Shown here piece by piece: positions 1 through 10,280 of a stretch of 64,000 bases of DNA (position 1 is the stretch's first letter; the number at the start of each line of letters is the position of its first letter). The notes under the pieces were generated by a model, which was not told the DNA's origin, ran no database searches, and saw only the letters and a program-made list of their open reading frames with translations. The DNA lies in NCBI GenBank assembly GCA_963803875.1, contig CAWDOA010000005.1:1-64000 (forward strand). The letters run 5' to 3'. The position numbers and the translations under genes are program-made. The DNA is from JABDIY01 sp963803875. GTDB taxonomy: Bacteria; Actinomycetota; Acidimicrobiia; Acidimicrobiales; SZUA-35.

Positions 1-1138
1 GATCGACAAGATCTGAGAGTGCTCGGACCGATTCGCCGGTGAAGAGATCTCTGCACGTGTTGAATGCCGAGTCCTGTAGACGGTTCAGGCGGTCGATGTC
101 GTCGATCATCGACAGTACCTTGTCGCCCAATTCTGTCTCGTTGTGTGCCTGTTCCACACCTTCGCCGGGGGTCAGCGGGAGGCTCTCAGCCGAGGTGTGG
201 CCGGTGACGAGGGGGACACGATGAAAGATGAAATCGAGGGTTTTCATCTTGAATCCTCCGCCCACCGGTTCGTAGACGACCCCGATCCGGCAGTCGGCAA
301 GCTCGGCGTCGAAGTCTTCCACGAAACCCTCGAACCGTACGGTGGGGTACAGCGCAGATATCTCCGCCGGAGGTTGATATCCGCCCGTAAACACAACGAC
401 TTCGACGCCGGCCTCGATCGCCGGTCGGAGGCCTCGCAAGGCCATCACCATGTTGTCGAGCTTCGCTCCCCAGTAGAGGGTGCTGATCATCGCAACCCGT
501 CGAGGGGTCGACTCGGTGATCTCTCGGGTTGCTTGTCGTTTCCCGCGGTAGCTCGGCAGTGTGTGCACGATAGGGCCCTTCGTGCCGCGCCGTTTGAATG
601 TCTCGACATCGGCCAGCGAAATCGCACTGACACCGTCGCATTCGTTGAGAAGCCGATCCTCGAAGCGCTGAATCTTCTTCATGTCGACCCACAGCGCAGG
701 CTTGCGAATGCCGGTTGCCGCAGGAACCATCTTCGCTTTCACGAGGGCTTCATCGTTATGTGCAACGTAGATCGAGGGGACTTCTCCGTTGAGGATGTCG
801 AGTGCAGCTCCGGTCCGGAGGTGATCGAACAAGACGATGTCGGGTCTGAACGATGAAAGCGCCGCCCGCACCGCATCGCCATAGTCGTCGTCCCAGACTT
901 CGACGACTTTGACCGGCAACCGGTGCAACATCTTGCGCCACATCGGCGGGTGCCGGTAGGGCAGAAGCGTCCAGCTGTCAACGGTCTTGTCAGCCGGCTC
1001 CGGGGTTCTGTGACGACCGATTACATGGACGTCGTGGCCCATTCCGGCGAGCGCATTAATCATATCGAGGCTGTATCGGTACAGCCCTGAGTCGGCTGGT
1101 AGCAGATACTCGCCGGAGAGCCAGAGTATTCGGGCCAT
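1..1138 (-). CDS. GT4-type glycosyltransferase, copy 1 (3' end beyond window)
   Basis: Starts at the ATG at 1138 and stays open to base 1, so at least 379 residues are seen. The N-terminus (MARILWLSGEYLLPADSG) is the usual first beta strand and loop of a GT-B fold. Near the visible C-terminus come a glycine-rich 'GGGFKMKTLDF' segment and 'VPLVTG', the nucleotide-sugar end of Glyco_transf_4/1 enzymes. It should move a sugar from an NDP donor onto a lipid-linked glycan at the cytoplasmic face of the membrane. It is the intact version of the copy at 1238-2565, which has two extra single bases. Acceptor and sugar cannot be told. Confidence 0.7.
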   Translation of the reverse strand, partial: MARILWLSGEYLLPADSGLYRYSLDMINALAGMGHDVHVIGRHRTPEPADKTVDSWTLLPYRHPPMWRKMLHRLPVKVVEVWDDDYGDAVRAALSSFRPDIVLFDHLRTGAALDILNGEVPSIYVAHNDEALVKAKMVPAATGIRKPALWVDMKKIQRFEDRLLNECDGVSAISLADVETFKRRGTKGPIVHTLPSYRGKRQATREITESTPRRVAMISTLYWGAKLDNMVMALRGLRPAIEAGVEVVVFTGGYQPPAEISALYPTVRFEGFVEDFDAELADCRIGVVYEPVGGGFKMKTLDFIFHRVPLVTGHTSAESLPLTPGEGVEQAHNETELGDKVLSMIDDIDRLNRLQDSAFNTCRDLFTGESVRALSDLVD

Positions 1139-1180
1139 TGGTTTGAGTCCCTCGTGGGTGTGGGTTGGATCTCGTTACTA

Positions 1181-1192
1181 GTCCGATCGGAC
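1181..1192. promoter_or_regulatory. 12-bp perfect palindrome, candidate operator (copy 1)
   Basis: GTCCGATCGGAC is a perfect palindrome 43 bp upstream of the GT4 start and on the GT2-facing side of the same intergenic region. The second copy keeps it unchanged at 2608-2619. Size and symmetry fit a repressor dimer site, but no regulator is identified. Confidence 0.3.
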
Positions 1193-1225
1193 GATACCGG
1201 GGGGTAATGAGCCACGACCCGCATA

Positions 1226-1401
1226 CTCAATGCGACGTCAGCCGAAACGTGGCCCGCTGTCGAGGATCTCGTCGAACAGTGGCAAGGTCCGGTCAACGTG
1301 ATACGAATCGAGCACCGACTCCCCGTCACCGCGTCCCATCAGACGGCGCTCGACGCGATCACGACCCCGCAGGTCAACCTCATGGGAGACGACGACATCG
1401 T
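1226..1401 (+). pseudogene. Internal fragment of the GT2 gene, duplicated
   Basis: These 176 bases align without gaps to 2841-3016, inside the GT2 gene at 2688. The encoded stretch (ETWPAVEDLVEQWQGP to GDDDIV) is the first part of a GT-A domain. The first about 50 residues and everything after the DDD motif are missing, and no start lies in frame. About ten substitutions, several of them amino-acid changing, separate it from the full gene, so it is not a fresh exact copy. Confidence 0.75.
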
Positions 1402-2565
1402 GCGGTGCGCTGTCAGAGGTGATCTGATCGACAAGATCTGAGAGTGCTCGGACCGATTCGCCGGTGAAGAGATCTCTGCACGTGTTGAATGCCGAGTCCT
1501 GTAGACGGTTCAGGCGGTCGATGTCGTCGATCATCGACAGTACCTTGTCGCCCAATTCTGTCTCGTTGTGTGCCTGTTCCACACCTTCGCCGGGGGTCAG
1601 CGGGAGGCTCTCAGCCGAGGTGTGGCCGGTGACGAGGGGGACACGATGAAAGATGAAATCGAGGGTTTTCATCTTGAATCCTCCGCCCACCGGTTCGTAG
1701 ACGACCCCGATCCGGCAGTCGGCAAGCTCGGCGTCGAAGACTTCCACGAAACCCTCGAACCGTACGGTGGGGTACAGCGCAGATATCTCCGCCGGAGGTT
1801 GATATCCGCCCGTAAACACAACGACTTCGACGCCGGCCTCGATCGCCGGTCGGAGGCCTCGCAAGGCCATCACCATGTTGTCGACCTTCGCTCCCCAGTA
1901 GAGGGTGCTGATCATCGCAACCCGTCGAGGGGTCGACTCGGTGATCTCTCGGGTTGCTTGTCGTTTCCCGCGGTAGCTCGGCAGTGTGTGCACGATAGGG
2001 CCCTTCGTGCCGCGCCGTTTGAATGTCTCGACATCGGCCAGCGAAATCGCACTGACACCGTCGCATTCGTTGAGAAGCCGATCCTCGAAGCGCTGAATCT
2101 TCTTCATGTCGACCCACAGCGCAGGCTTGCGAATGCCGGTTGCCGCAGGAACCATCTTCGCTTTCACGAGGGCTTCATCGTTCTGTGCAACGTAGATCGA
2201 GGGGACTTCTCCGTTGAGGATGTCGAGTGCAGCTCCGGTCCGGAGGTGATCGAACAAGACGATGTCGGGTCTGAACGATGAAAGCGCCGCCCGCACCGCA
2301 TCGCCATAGTCGTCGTCCCAGACTTCGACGACCTTGACCGGCAACCGGTGCAACATCTTGCGCCACATCGGCGGCTGCCGGTAGGGCAGAATGCGTCCAG
2401 TTGTCAATGGTCTCGTCAGCCGGCTCCGGGGTTCTGTGACGACCGATTACATGGACGTCGTGGCCCATTTCGGCGAGCGCATTCAATCATGTCGAGGCTG
2501 TATCGGTACAGCCCTGAGTCGGCTGGTAGCAGATACTCGCCGGAGAGCCAGAGTATTCGGGCCAT
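1238..2565 (-). pseudogene. GT4-type glycosyltransferase, copy 2 (frameshifted, foreign tail)
   Basis: Same protein as copy 1, from the ATG at 2565. Compared with copy 1 it has one extra base near 2485 and one near 2387; each shifts the frame, so the longest uninterrupted piece begins only at 2407. At its C-terminus the frame runs through the duplication junction (about 1402-1425) into antisense of the GT2 fragment and stops at 1238, so the last about 60 residues are junction product, not glycosyltransferase. It is either a decayed duplicate or an assembly chimera of two haplotypes. Confidence 0.65.
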
Positions 2566-2649
2566 TGGTGTGAGTCCCTCGTGGGTGTGGGTTGGATCTC
2601 GTTACTAGTCCGATCGGACGATACCGGGGGGTAATGGGACACGACCCGC
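1426..2649. repeat. Tandem duplication, copy 2
   Basis: Second copy of the segment at 1-1222. It directly follows the GT2 fragment and carries the palindrome again at 2608-2619. After 2649 the two copies part, because copy 1 lacks about 190 bp that hold the GT2 start. Confidence 0.9.
2608..2619. promoter_or_regulatory. 12-bp perfect palindrome, candidate operator (copy 2)
   Basis: Same GTCCGATCGGAC as at 1181-1192, here between the divergent GT4 start (2565) and GT2 start (2688). Confidence 0.3.
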
Positions 2650-2687
2650 TTACGTCAGTGCTTTCTTCCTGACACACTGGTGCATCT

Positions 2688-3717
2688 ATGAGCATTCCAG
2701 ACTCGAGCGGTACCGAATTGCCGCTCACGTTGGCGGATCTGACCGTGAACATCTGCACCGTCGACCGTCCCGAAGCGCTTCGTGCCGCGGTCAAAAGCCT
2801 CTTGGACACCACTCCTCCTGACCCTACCTTGCAGCTTGTTCTCAATGAGGCGTCGGCTGAAACGTGGCCCGCTGTCGAGGATCTCGTCGAACAGTGGCAA
2901 GGTCCGGTCAACGTGATACGAATCGAGCACCGACTCCCCGTCACCGCATCCCATCAGACGGCGCTCGACGCGATCACGACCCGGCTGGTCAATTTCATGG
3001 GAGACGACGACATCGTCTTTGGCGATCGCTTCACCGAAGCCATTCAGATGTTCAACGACGTCGCGGACCTGAAGATGGTCGGATCGTGGGTCCACCGTGT
3101 GGGCGGTGACTTCGACAACCCGGTTCGTCGTGGAAAGATGGACATCGGCCCGGTCACGTTGGAAGAATGGGAGTCGTATCGGCAGAACTCCACGCCGGTG
3201 CAGTACTGCTTTCCAGCGATCATCTTCGACACCGACAGCGGCTCGGGAGGCGGGCGGATTTCAGGAGCGATTCGGGTCGGCGATGGACGCTGCGCTCAGC
3301 GGCTACATCGGTCGTCTCTGGCCCTGCCTCACCCAGACCGGTCGCCAATTCGGGTTCCGGATCCACGACGGCTCCGACAGCGCCCAGAACTTCGGCCAAC
3401 AATTCGAACGGTACGAGTACTTCGAGGAATGTTTGCGGTGCCTCGATCGGGGAGAACCCGAACCGACGTTCGAGGACTGGAAGGCCGCGATGGAGCGCCG
3501 GCCGTTTCTGCGACGATTCGCCCACGACCGTATGGTTCGAAGCCGCCACATGTTTCGCCGTTCAGGCGCAGCGCTCGTCGACGGTCGCAAACCTGACTTC
3601 GTGAAGTACGCGGGCCCTTTCGTTCCTCTCTTGGCCGCCTCAGTTCTTCTCCAAGGTCATCGAGCAGCGCGGCCGGCCCGACTGCTGATGGCGGATCCTG
3701 AGGTCGACGAAATCTGA
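2688..3717 (+). CDS. GT2-like (GT-A) glycosyltransferase, one frameshift
   Basis: ATG at 2688, stop at 3715-3717, about 343 residues once a single-base shift near 3240-3255 is bridged. The N-terminal part has the GT-A layout: 'TVNICTVDRP' as first strand, then 'FMGDDDIVF', the acidic metal and nucleotide site. The C-terminal part (FGSAMDAALSGYIGR to the end) reads well in the next frame and is acidic and aromatic. It should be cytoplasmic or membrane-associated and use an NDP-sugar. It is divergent from the GT4 gene, and the flippase follows 13 bp later, so it belongs to the glycan assembly set. Confidence 0.65.
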
Positions 3718-3730
3718 GCCGAAGCGGTCG

Positions 3731-5150
3731 TTGTCAGGAGAGGATCCCGAGTTCAAGACTCAGGTGATGCGCGGCAGTGTGCATCTGTTGCTTCGGCAGG
3801 GCGTCGGCAACGTGATCCGTGTTGTGGGCGTGTTCGCCATGATCGCGCTCCTCGGCGTCGAGGCCTATGGGGCGTACGTGATACCCATCTCGATCGCGGT
3901 TCCGGCCGGGTTGTTGATCCAATTGGGAATTCCCACCTACCTGACCCGTCGCGCCGACGAACCACCCAAGAAGGCGTTCGATCTCGTGGCAACCCACAAC
4001 GGGCTGGTGGGCGTCTTGCTGGTGGTGCTTGCCGTGGTACTTCTGGCGGTCGGTCGCCAGTCGGGGAACGATGTGGTGTACGCCGGCTCCGGGGTGGCGC
4101 TGGCCTTGGCGATCGATCTTCAGGGGATTGCATCGAGAGTGAAGATGGACCGCGAACTGCGATTCGGCGAGCGAGGGCTTGGTGGAGGTGACCGCCGACT
4201 TCGTGTTCTACGCCGTGGCCATTCCGCTCGCAATTCTCGATTTCGGATTCGCAGCGCCGGTCATCGGACAGATCGCAATGAGTTCGACCATGGCAGGAGG
4301 ACTCTTGTGGCGTGCGGGCTACCGACCCGCCGCCAACATCGATCTGTCTGCGTGGGCTCTGGAGATCCGCCGTGGGTACCCGTACGCCGTCTACGACGCA
4401 AGCATTCATGCATTTGACTCGGCATTGACTCTCATCGCCGGTGCTGTACTGGGAACTGCCGGCTCGGGTGTTGTGGGCGCAGCTCAGCGGATCGCCAATC
4501 GGACAGCCGTGTTGCGGGTCGCCGTCGATCAGGTGGCAATGGCGAGTCTGGCCAAGGTCCAGAACGATCCAGCCCGACTACGACGGGCGCACAGCCAGGG
4601 CGTGGTTCTCCACCTGCTCAGTACCGGAGTGATCATCGCAGGTGTTGCTTTTGCCGCACCGCTGTTCCTGCCCCTGATCATCAACACGGCCGACAGCGAA
4701 TGGGGTCCCGCCCTCCCGGTGCTGGGGCTGTTGTGTCTGTTCCAGTTGATCTCGGTGAGCTTCGATCTGCATGGCAACGTGCTTCGGGTTACCGAACAGC
4801 CCAAGCGCGCAACCGCGCAGAGAATTCTTCAGCTCGTCATCGCAGTAGTCGTCGCCATTCCACTGACCCAGCTCTTCGACGAGATCGGGCTGGGCCTCGC
4901 AGCGGTCGCCTCTACAGCCAGCTTCCTGACCCTGGAAGGACCGGTGCGGAAGATCTTCATCCCCACGTACCGCCGCTATGTTCCCTGGATTCTCGCACTT
5001 GCACCGGCCAGCCTCACAGCGTTCTTGCCGAGCAATCTGTGGCTACCGGTTCTGTTCGTGCCTTCGATCATTGTGCTTGCGATACCTACGTATCGGCACG
5101 ACCTGATCGACCAGGGACAACAGGCCCGGCTCTCCATTCTGAAGCGTTGA
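3731..5150 (+). CDS. Wzx-like oligosaccharide flippase, one frameshift
   Basis: Polysaccharide transporter of the MATE/MOP type, expected to turn lipid-linked repeat units to the outer face of the membrane. The read starts at TTG 3731; an in-frame ATG lies at 3767. Residues 1-145 give several membrane helices (VIRVVGVFAMIALLGVEAYG). One extra base near 4165-4180 breaks the frame, and the rest continues in frame to 5150 with further helices (LTLIAGAVLGTAGSGVVGAA, VVVAIPLTQLF). About 473 residues in all, the normal family size. It lies between glycosyltransferases and is convergent with the next gene. Confidence 0.75.
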
Positions 5151-5197
5151 GCCACTGGGCGGCCGCGTGAGCTCCGGCGATCGGGCAGGGCCTCGTC

Positions 5198-6457
5198 TCA
5201 ATGGTTGACAAGCGTGAGGTAGTGACCCTTCATCTTCTCGGCCCGAGCCGGCCAGGTATTGGCGGCGCCGGCCTTCAGCGAGGCAGCTCCCATCCGGACC
5301 CGGCGATCTCGATCGTTGGCCAGTTCGACAAGAGCGTCGGCGATGTCCGATGTGGACTGAGCCGTCGTCGTCGGCGGAACCTGAATGGCCCAGTCGGGTG
5401 ACGTGATGGCGCCGGGGCCCTGGTGATTGATGACGATGGCTGGCATACCGTGGGCCGAGGCCGAGTGCAGGGGAGCGCTGCCGTTGTCCCGCACACTGTT
5501 GAAAAGCAGTACGTCGTGAGAAGCAAAGGCAGCATCGAGCGTTTCCTGATCGGACCAGCCATGGTCTACCAGGGTTCCGGCTGCCACCATCTGGTCGATC
5601 TCGTCGGCCACGACGAAGCGATGTTCCCCGTCGCCTATGAGAGTCATCGTGACGTCGGCTCGTTCGGCGGCCCTGCGAACAGCGGCAAGTGCCATACCAA
5701 GAGCTTTGCGTTCCATCATCCGGCTCACCCACAGCACCCGCAACGGTCCCTCCTCGGACTGAGTCACCGGTTCGGCTCGTAGTTCGGCCGTGTCCACTCC
5801 GTCATCGAGCATGGTCTGCATATCGTGAGCTCCCATCGATGCCAGTACGGATTGGGTCTCGGGGTTGGAGGCCAGAATCAGATCGGCGTTGTGCACCAGT
5901 GATCGGCTGATCGGATTGAATCGGACGGCCCCGACCAACCGATTGCGGAGCTGTTCGTATTTCCAGCTGGTCGGGAAACAGTCGGCATAACCGGTATCGC
6001 TCGTTGTACCGCCACCGACCGGCCCTAGCACGAAGGGCGCGTCGATCTTCACGAGTTGGGTGCCGTGATGAATGCTGGCCCAGGAAAGATGGTGAACGAC
6101 ATCGAAGGGATCAATCGCGTGGAGTGTGCGGGCGAGCTTGAGAGCTCTTCTCTGCCACCCCTGGTAGTCCAGCGCGGTGTACAAATTCACCGGAAGGCGA
6201 CGCGGCAGGCGAGGGGGTTGCACGGCTATGAATTCCGGCTCCCATGGTTCCTTTACGGACTCGGGCAGTGGGGCAGTGCGAGGATCGATCGGCGAGGTAG
6301 GGTCAGCGCGGTTGACCAGGGCGGTGACCTTGACTCCGGCGGCGGCCAGGTGAACGACCCACTGCCACGTCATCCTTGCTTCAGAGCCTCCGCTGGGCGA
6401 ACACGAGTGGCACACCAATAGGGCTCGAAGTGGCCGTGAAGATGCCGTTGAATCCAT
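5198..6457 (-). CDS. GT4-family glycosyltransferase
   Basis: Intact 419-residue protein. The N-terminal Rossmann half begins 'LRALLVCHSCSPSGGSEARM' (residues 10-29), with the glycine loop after the first strand as in GT4 enzymes. The C-terminal half has 'LRVLWVSRMMERKALGMAL' (the start of the donor-binding domain), 'TLIGDGE', and near residue 340 'HGMPAIVINHQGPG' in place of the usual E-G-x-P-V motif. It transfers a sugar from an NDP-sugar in the cytoplasm. Convergent with the flippase, 47 bp apart. The specific sugar is unknown. Confidence 0.8.
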   Translation of the reverse strand: MDSTASSRPLRALLVCHSCSPSGGSEARMTWQWVVHLAAAGVKVTALVNRADPTSPIDPRTAPLPESVKEPWEPEFIAVQPPRLPRRLPVNLYTALDYQGWQRRALKLARTLHAIDPFDVVHHLSWASIHHGTQLVKIDAPFVLGPVGGGTTSDTGYADCFPTSWKYEQLRNRLVGAVRFNPISRSLVHNADLILASNPETQSVLASMGAHDMQTMLDDGVDTAELRAEPVTQSEEGPLRVLWVSRMMERKALGMALAAVRRAAERADVTMTLIGDGEHRFVVADEIDQMVAAGTLVDHGWSDQETLDAAFASHDVLLFNSVRDNGSAPLHSASAHGMPAIVINHQGPGAITSPDWAIQVPPTTTAQSTSDIADALVELANDRDRRVRMGAASLKAGAANTWPARAEKMKGHYLTLVNH

Positions 6458-6593
6458 GTCTGCGAGAGCTTTCTGAGGTCAGGGCCGGTTGAGAGGGCAG
6501 CGCATATGTTGTTCGGACCACCAATGAGGTCGTCGCGGGTTGAGACTACCCAGAATTCACTCAACCGATCCTGGATTATGACGATGAACGTAC

Positions 6594-8533
6594 ATGCCGC
6601 TGGATCTCCGTCGATCAGGATTCTCTTGGCGCGTCGCCGCTGTTGCTGCGCTTCTCGCTTTGCCTTTTTCGTCATGTACAACCGATGAGAGCGGGAATTC
6701 CCCAACAACAGAAGACGCCACCGTGCTCGGCGCAGCGGCGGCTCCACCAGGAAAATACGTGTCTCCCGGCGGGAGCGACGGCAATCCTGGCACGTCGCCG
6801 GATCAGCCGTTCAAGACTGTCGCATATGCGGTGAAACAGCTCAATCCGGGCGACACGCTCTACGTGATGGAGGGAGAGTTCTTCGAGAACGAACGCGGCG
6901 ACTCTTCCGTGGTGGTGGATCGCTCCGGGCTGCCCGATGCCTGGATCACGATCACCGCTCAGCCAGGCGCGACACCAATCCTGCGAAGCAACCAGTCCAA
7001 CGGGATCAAGGTCGAAGGCGCAAGTTACATAGAGGTCTCCAACCTTGAACTGGTTGGCAACCCGACCGGAGGTACATCGAGCTACTCCGGCGCGGGAATC
7101 AACGTGGATTCCATCTACGGCCCAGCCAAGAACCACCACGTTCGCATTCTCAACAACAGGATCTCCGGATTTGGTGCCGGAGGGGTTCCCGTGACCGGTT
7201 CGAGCCATGTGGAAGTTCGGGACAACGTGATTCACAACGTGGCGGAGGTGGAACCGACCCAGCACAGCGGAATCTCGATTCTCGAGAGCTTCAACATGGG
7301 CTTTGGCGATGACAGCAACGGGTACTCGAACTACATCACAGGGAATGTCGTGTACCAGGTGGAGAACAAGAATCGGGACAACCTCGGTCGTTTCACCGAT
7401 GGCAACTGCATCATCATGGACCGGACCAACATCAACAACTACAGCGGACGGACGCTGATCGCCAACAACCTGTGTATCGACAATGGTGGCCGTGGAATTC
7501 AGATCTTTGAGTCGAAACACGTCGATGTGGTGAACAACACGATTTACCAGAATCTGAAGACGCCGGAAATCGCGAGCTCGGGCGGCGAATTGGGTTCGTT
7601 CTACTCCAGCGACGTCGAGTTCGCCAACAACCTTGTGTTTGCCCGGAACGGTCTCAAGCCGGCTCGATCGTTCGACTCCAGCAACATCCGATTTGTGAAG
7701 AACCTCTACGTGGCGGACACCGCGCCCGAGTACAACGGTGCTTCCAATGACGACCGGCGGGTCGCCCCGGGTACTCCGGTAGTGAGCTCGCCCTCGACCA
7801 ACCCGAACCCCACGAACTTCGAGCTCAAGACCGGCTCGCCGGCCGTCGACGCCGGAACAAACAAGTTCAACTCGGTCATGGCGCGTGATGTCACTGGAGC
7901 TGCTCGCGTAGCCGGTGAAGCTGTGGATCTGGGGGCCCTGGAATCGTCGAGCTCAGCGCCGGCCCCGACGACCCAGGCTCCGGCGGCAGCGGCGCCGGCC
8001 CAAACGACCCAGGCTCCGGCCGCGCAGCGGCTCCGGCCCCGACGACCCAGGCTCCGGCGGCAGCGGCACCGGCCCCGACGACCCAGGCTCCGGCGGCAGC
8101 GGCACCGGCCCCGACGACCCAGGCTCCGGCGTCAGCGGCGCCGGCCCCAACGACCCAGGCTCCGGCCGCGGCCACCGTGCCCACGACCGAGAACAGTGCG
8201 ACCTTTGAAACCACCAGAGACAACGACCCCGAGGTTGCGCTCAGCGACATCGCTGGCCGCACATCAGGCGAAGCAGGAATTGTGGCCTCGTCACCTGCCG
8301 CCGCCGGGAACACCAGTTCCTCAACCGACGCATTCTCGTTGGGAGGGCCGAGCCCGGCCGATGGTGCCCGTAATCGCAGCCCAGGGTCTGGACCTCCCCT
8401 AGCGCTCGCCTTCGACGGCGATCCGAGCTCCCAACCACCGGTACCGTTGGAGATCCCACTGTCCGGGCTCGTAGCGCTCGGCCTACTGGCCAGGTACTTT
8501 TGGCCCAGGTGGAATGAGCAGGCACTGGGATGA
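6594..8533 (+). CDS. Secreted right-handed beta-helix protein with Ala/Pro repeat and C-terminal anchor, one frameshift
   Basis: About 646 residues after correcting one lost base near 8022. A signal peptide ends in 'LALPFSSC', close to a lipobox. Residues about 50-420 form a parallel beta-helix of the pectate-lyase / choice-of-anchor type: 'KYVSPGGSDGNPGTSPDQPF', then repeated N-N-x-I/V turns such as 'ILNNRISGF' and 'VVNNTIYQN', then 'SPAVDAGT'. Residues about 450-525 are a 12-residue repeat (TTQAPAAAAPAP). The C-terminus has one hydrophobic helix (IPLSGLVALGLLARYF) and a basic end. It probably sits outside the cell and binds or cleaves polysaccharide; the substrate is unknown. It lies in the glycan cluster just before the Wzc-like kinase. 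Confidence 0.75.
7961..8172 (+). repeat. 36-bp tandem repeat coding for TTQAPAAAAPAP
   Basis: Six near-identical 36-bp units encode an Ala-Pro-Thr linker. The unit near 8014-8048 has 35 bp, which causes the frameshift of the host gene. Such repeats are prone to slippage and to miscalled length. Confidence 0.85.
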
Positions 8534-8632
8534 CGACTCAGGTGAGAGAGCAGCGGTAGGAAGTAGCCTGGGGAGTCGATCACGCCAACCTACGGCAGCC
8601 CTGGCGTCGCCGACATCTCCTGAAAGCTCCTC

Positions 8633-10274
8633 ATGGTCCCCGACAACAATTTCGTTCAAGACGATGTAACAACCCTCGAGGATTACCTGGCGGCAATCCG
8701 CAATCGCAAATGGATCGTCCTTGCCATAGCCCTGCTCCTTTTCGCCATCGCCTTTGTGGTCACCTCGGGCACCGAGAGCCGCTACACGGCTTTTGGTGAA
8801 ATCGAGGTTGGTCTGAGCCCGGTCAACAGCGAAACGGCAATCCGGTCGCCGGAAACCTCGAACTGGAGCGGTCCCGCCTGATCGGCAACACGATCTCCAA
8901 CGAGGTGGCTCAGGACCTCCGAAGCCAGGGCTACACCGTGTCGGCTGCGCTCTTGCGCCGTGAGGTCGACGTGTCGTATATCCCGCAGAGTCAACGGCTC
9001 GATCTGAGTTATTCCGATGTGGATCCCAGCTTCGCAGCCGACGCGGTCAACACCTTCATTGCCAACTACGTGGATACCCGTCAGGGCGAAGCCGAAGAAT
9101 GGTACGACATTCGCATCACCGCGCTCGAGGATCAGATCGCAGTGGCGGTGGCAGAGCAGAAAGGAGTTGGAGAGCAGAAAAGCCGGATTGATCGTGGTGC
9201 GAAACCGCACCGGAGCAACCGCTGCGCAGATCTCACAGGCGCAGGAGGAGATCTCCAAAGTCCAGACCGAGATCAATGTACTGTCCAGCGAGATCCGCAC
9301 CGCCAACACTGAATTGACCCAGCAGAGTTTGGCTCGCCGCTCGCTCGGCAGCGCCGCCAGCGTCCTGTTGGCCGCAGATGTTCCCACCAGTCCCGACGGC
9401 ATCCCGCGATCGTTCATTCTGGCGATGTCTCTCATCGCCGGTCTGCTGTTCGGAACCGCTGCCGCCTTCCTGGTCGAGCGGCTCGACACAACGGCTCGCG
9501 ACGAAAGCGACGTGGCGCTCGCACTGGGGGCTCGTGTTCTGGCGTCGGTTCCCGCATTCCCACTGGGCAACCGGAGCGGCACAAGTGCGGCCATCATGCT
9601 CAGCGAGGAGCGGAAGCCTCGCCTTGCGATCTCGAGAGAAGCGTTCCGGCGGATGCGGTCCAGCATCCAATTCGCTTCGGCCTCGACCGGCAGCGAGGTA
9701 TTCCTCTTCACCTCTGCATTCCCCGGTGAGGGCAAGTCGGTGGCGGCGGCCAACCTCGCTCTTGCGCTCGCGCAGTCGGGCAAACACGTCGCCCTTGTCT
9801 CTGCCGACATGCGGCGTCCAACATTGGAACGGATCCTGGGAGTTCCGAACCACGAGGGGCTGTCAGACTTCCTCGGTGGCCGAAGTGAGATGGAACTCAA
9901 GTCGATCGATGGGGTGGAAAACCTCTGGTTCGTACCCGCTGGTCCTCCGCCGGCCAACCCTGGCGAGTTGCTCGGTTCTGTGCAGTTCGAGACGCTGATC
10001 AAGGAACTGCGCACCATGGCGTCGTATGTTCTGATCGATAGCCCCCCGGTTCTGAGCACGGCCGATGCTGCAACGGCTGCGACCTATTCCGACGGTGTCG
10101 TGGTCGTCGTCGACAGCCGACGGACCGAAACCCCGGACCTGCTGAAGGTGCCGCGACGAACTCGGCCGTGCTGGTGCAACCATCGTCGGCGCTGTGTTGA
10201 ACCGCACGCGAGCCCGCCGTGGCTTGTTCAGTCGGCGCGACTCGTATGCGTACTACGAAACCGGACAGTCCTAG
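8633..10274 (+). CDS. Wzc-like chain-length determinant / BY-kinase, three frameshifts
   Basis: Bacterial tyrosine kinase that sets polysaccharide chain length. The composite of about 547 residues starts at ATG 8633. An N-terminal Wzz segment has a first membrane helix (WIVLAIALLLFAIAFVV), a coiled-coil extracytoplasmic part (AQISQAQEEISKVQTEINV) and a second helix (FILAMSLIAGLLFGTAAAFL). The cytoplasmic kinase has Walker A 'FPGEGKSVAAANLA', Walker A' 'VSADMRRP' and Walker B 'YVLIDSPPV'. A short tail with tyrosines (SYAYYETG) ends at 10274. Frame breaks lie near 8850-8900, 9150-9190 and 10140-10160. The phosphatase at 13435 is the natural partner. Confidence 0.8.
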
Positions 10275-10280
10275 TCCGAC

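Larger units (their letters stand above)
1..1222. repeat. Tandem duplication, copy 1
   Basis: Bases 1-1222 match 1426-2649 at a constant offset of 1425, then 1427 after two single-base insertions in copy 2. Scattered substitutions separate the copies, for example near 310, 457 and 763. The left border lies outside the window. Confidence 0.9.

Noticed and set aside
8782..10059. 425-codon open frame antisense to the Wzc-like gene
   Set aside because: Ser/Arg-rich with no motif, while the other strand gives Walker A, A' and B motifs. It is a shadow of high-GC coding sequence.
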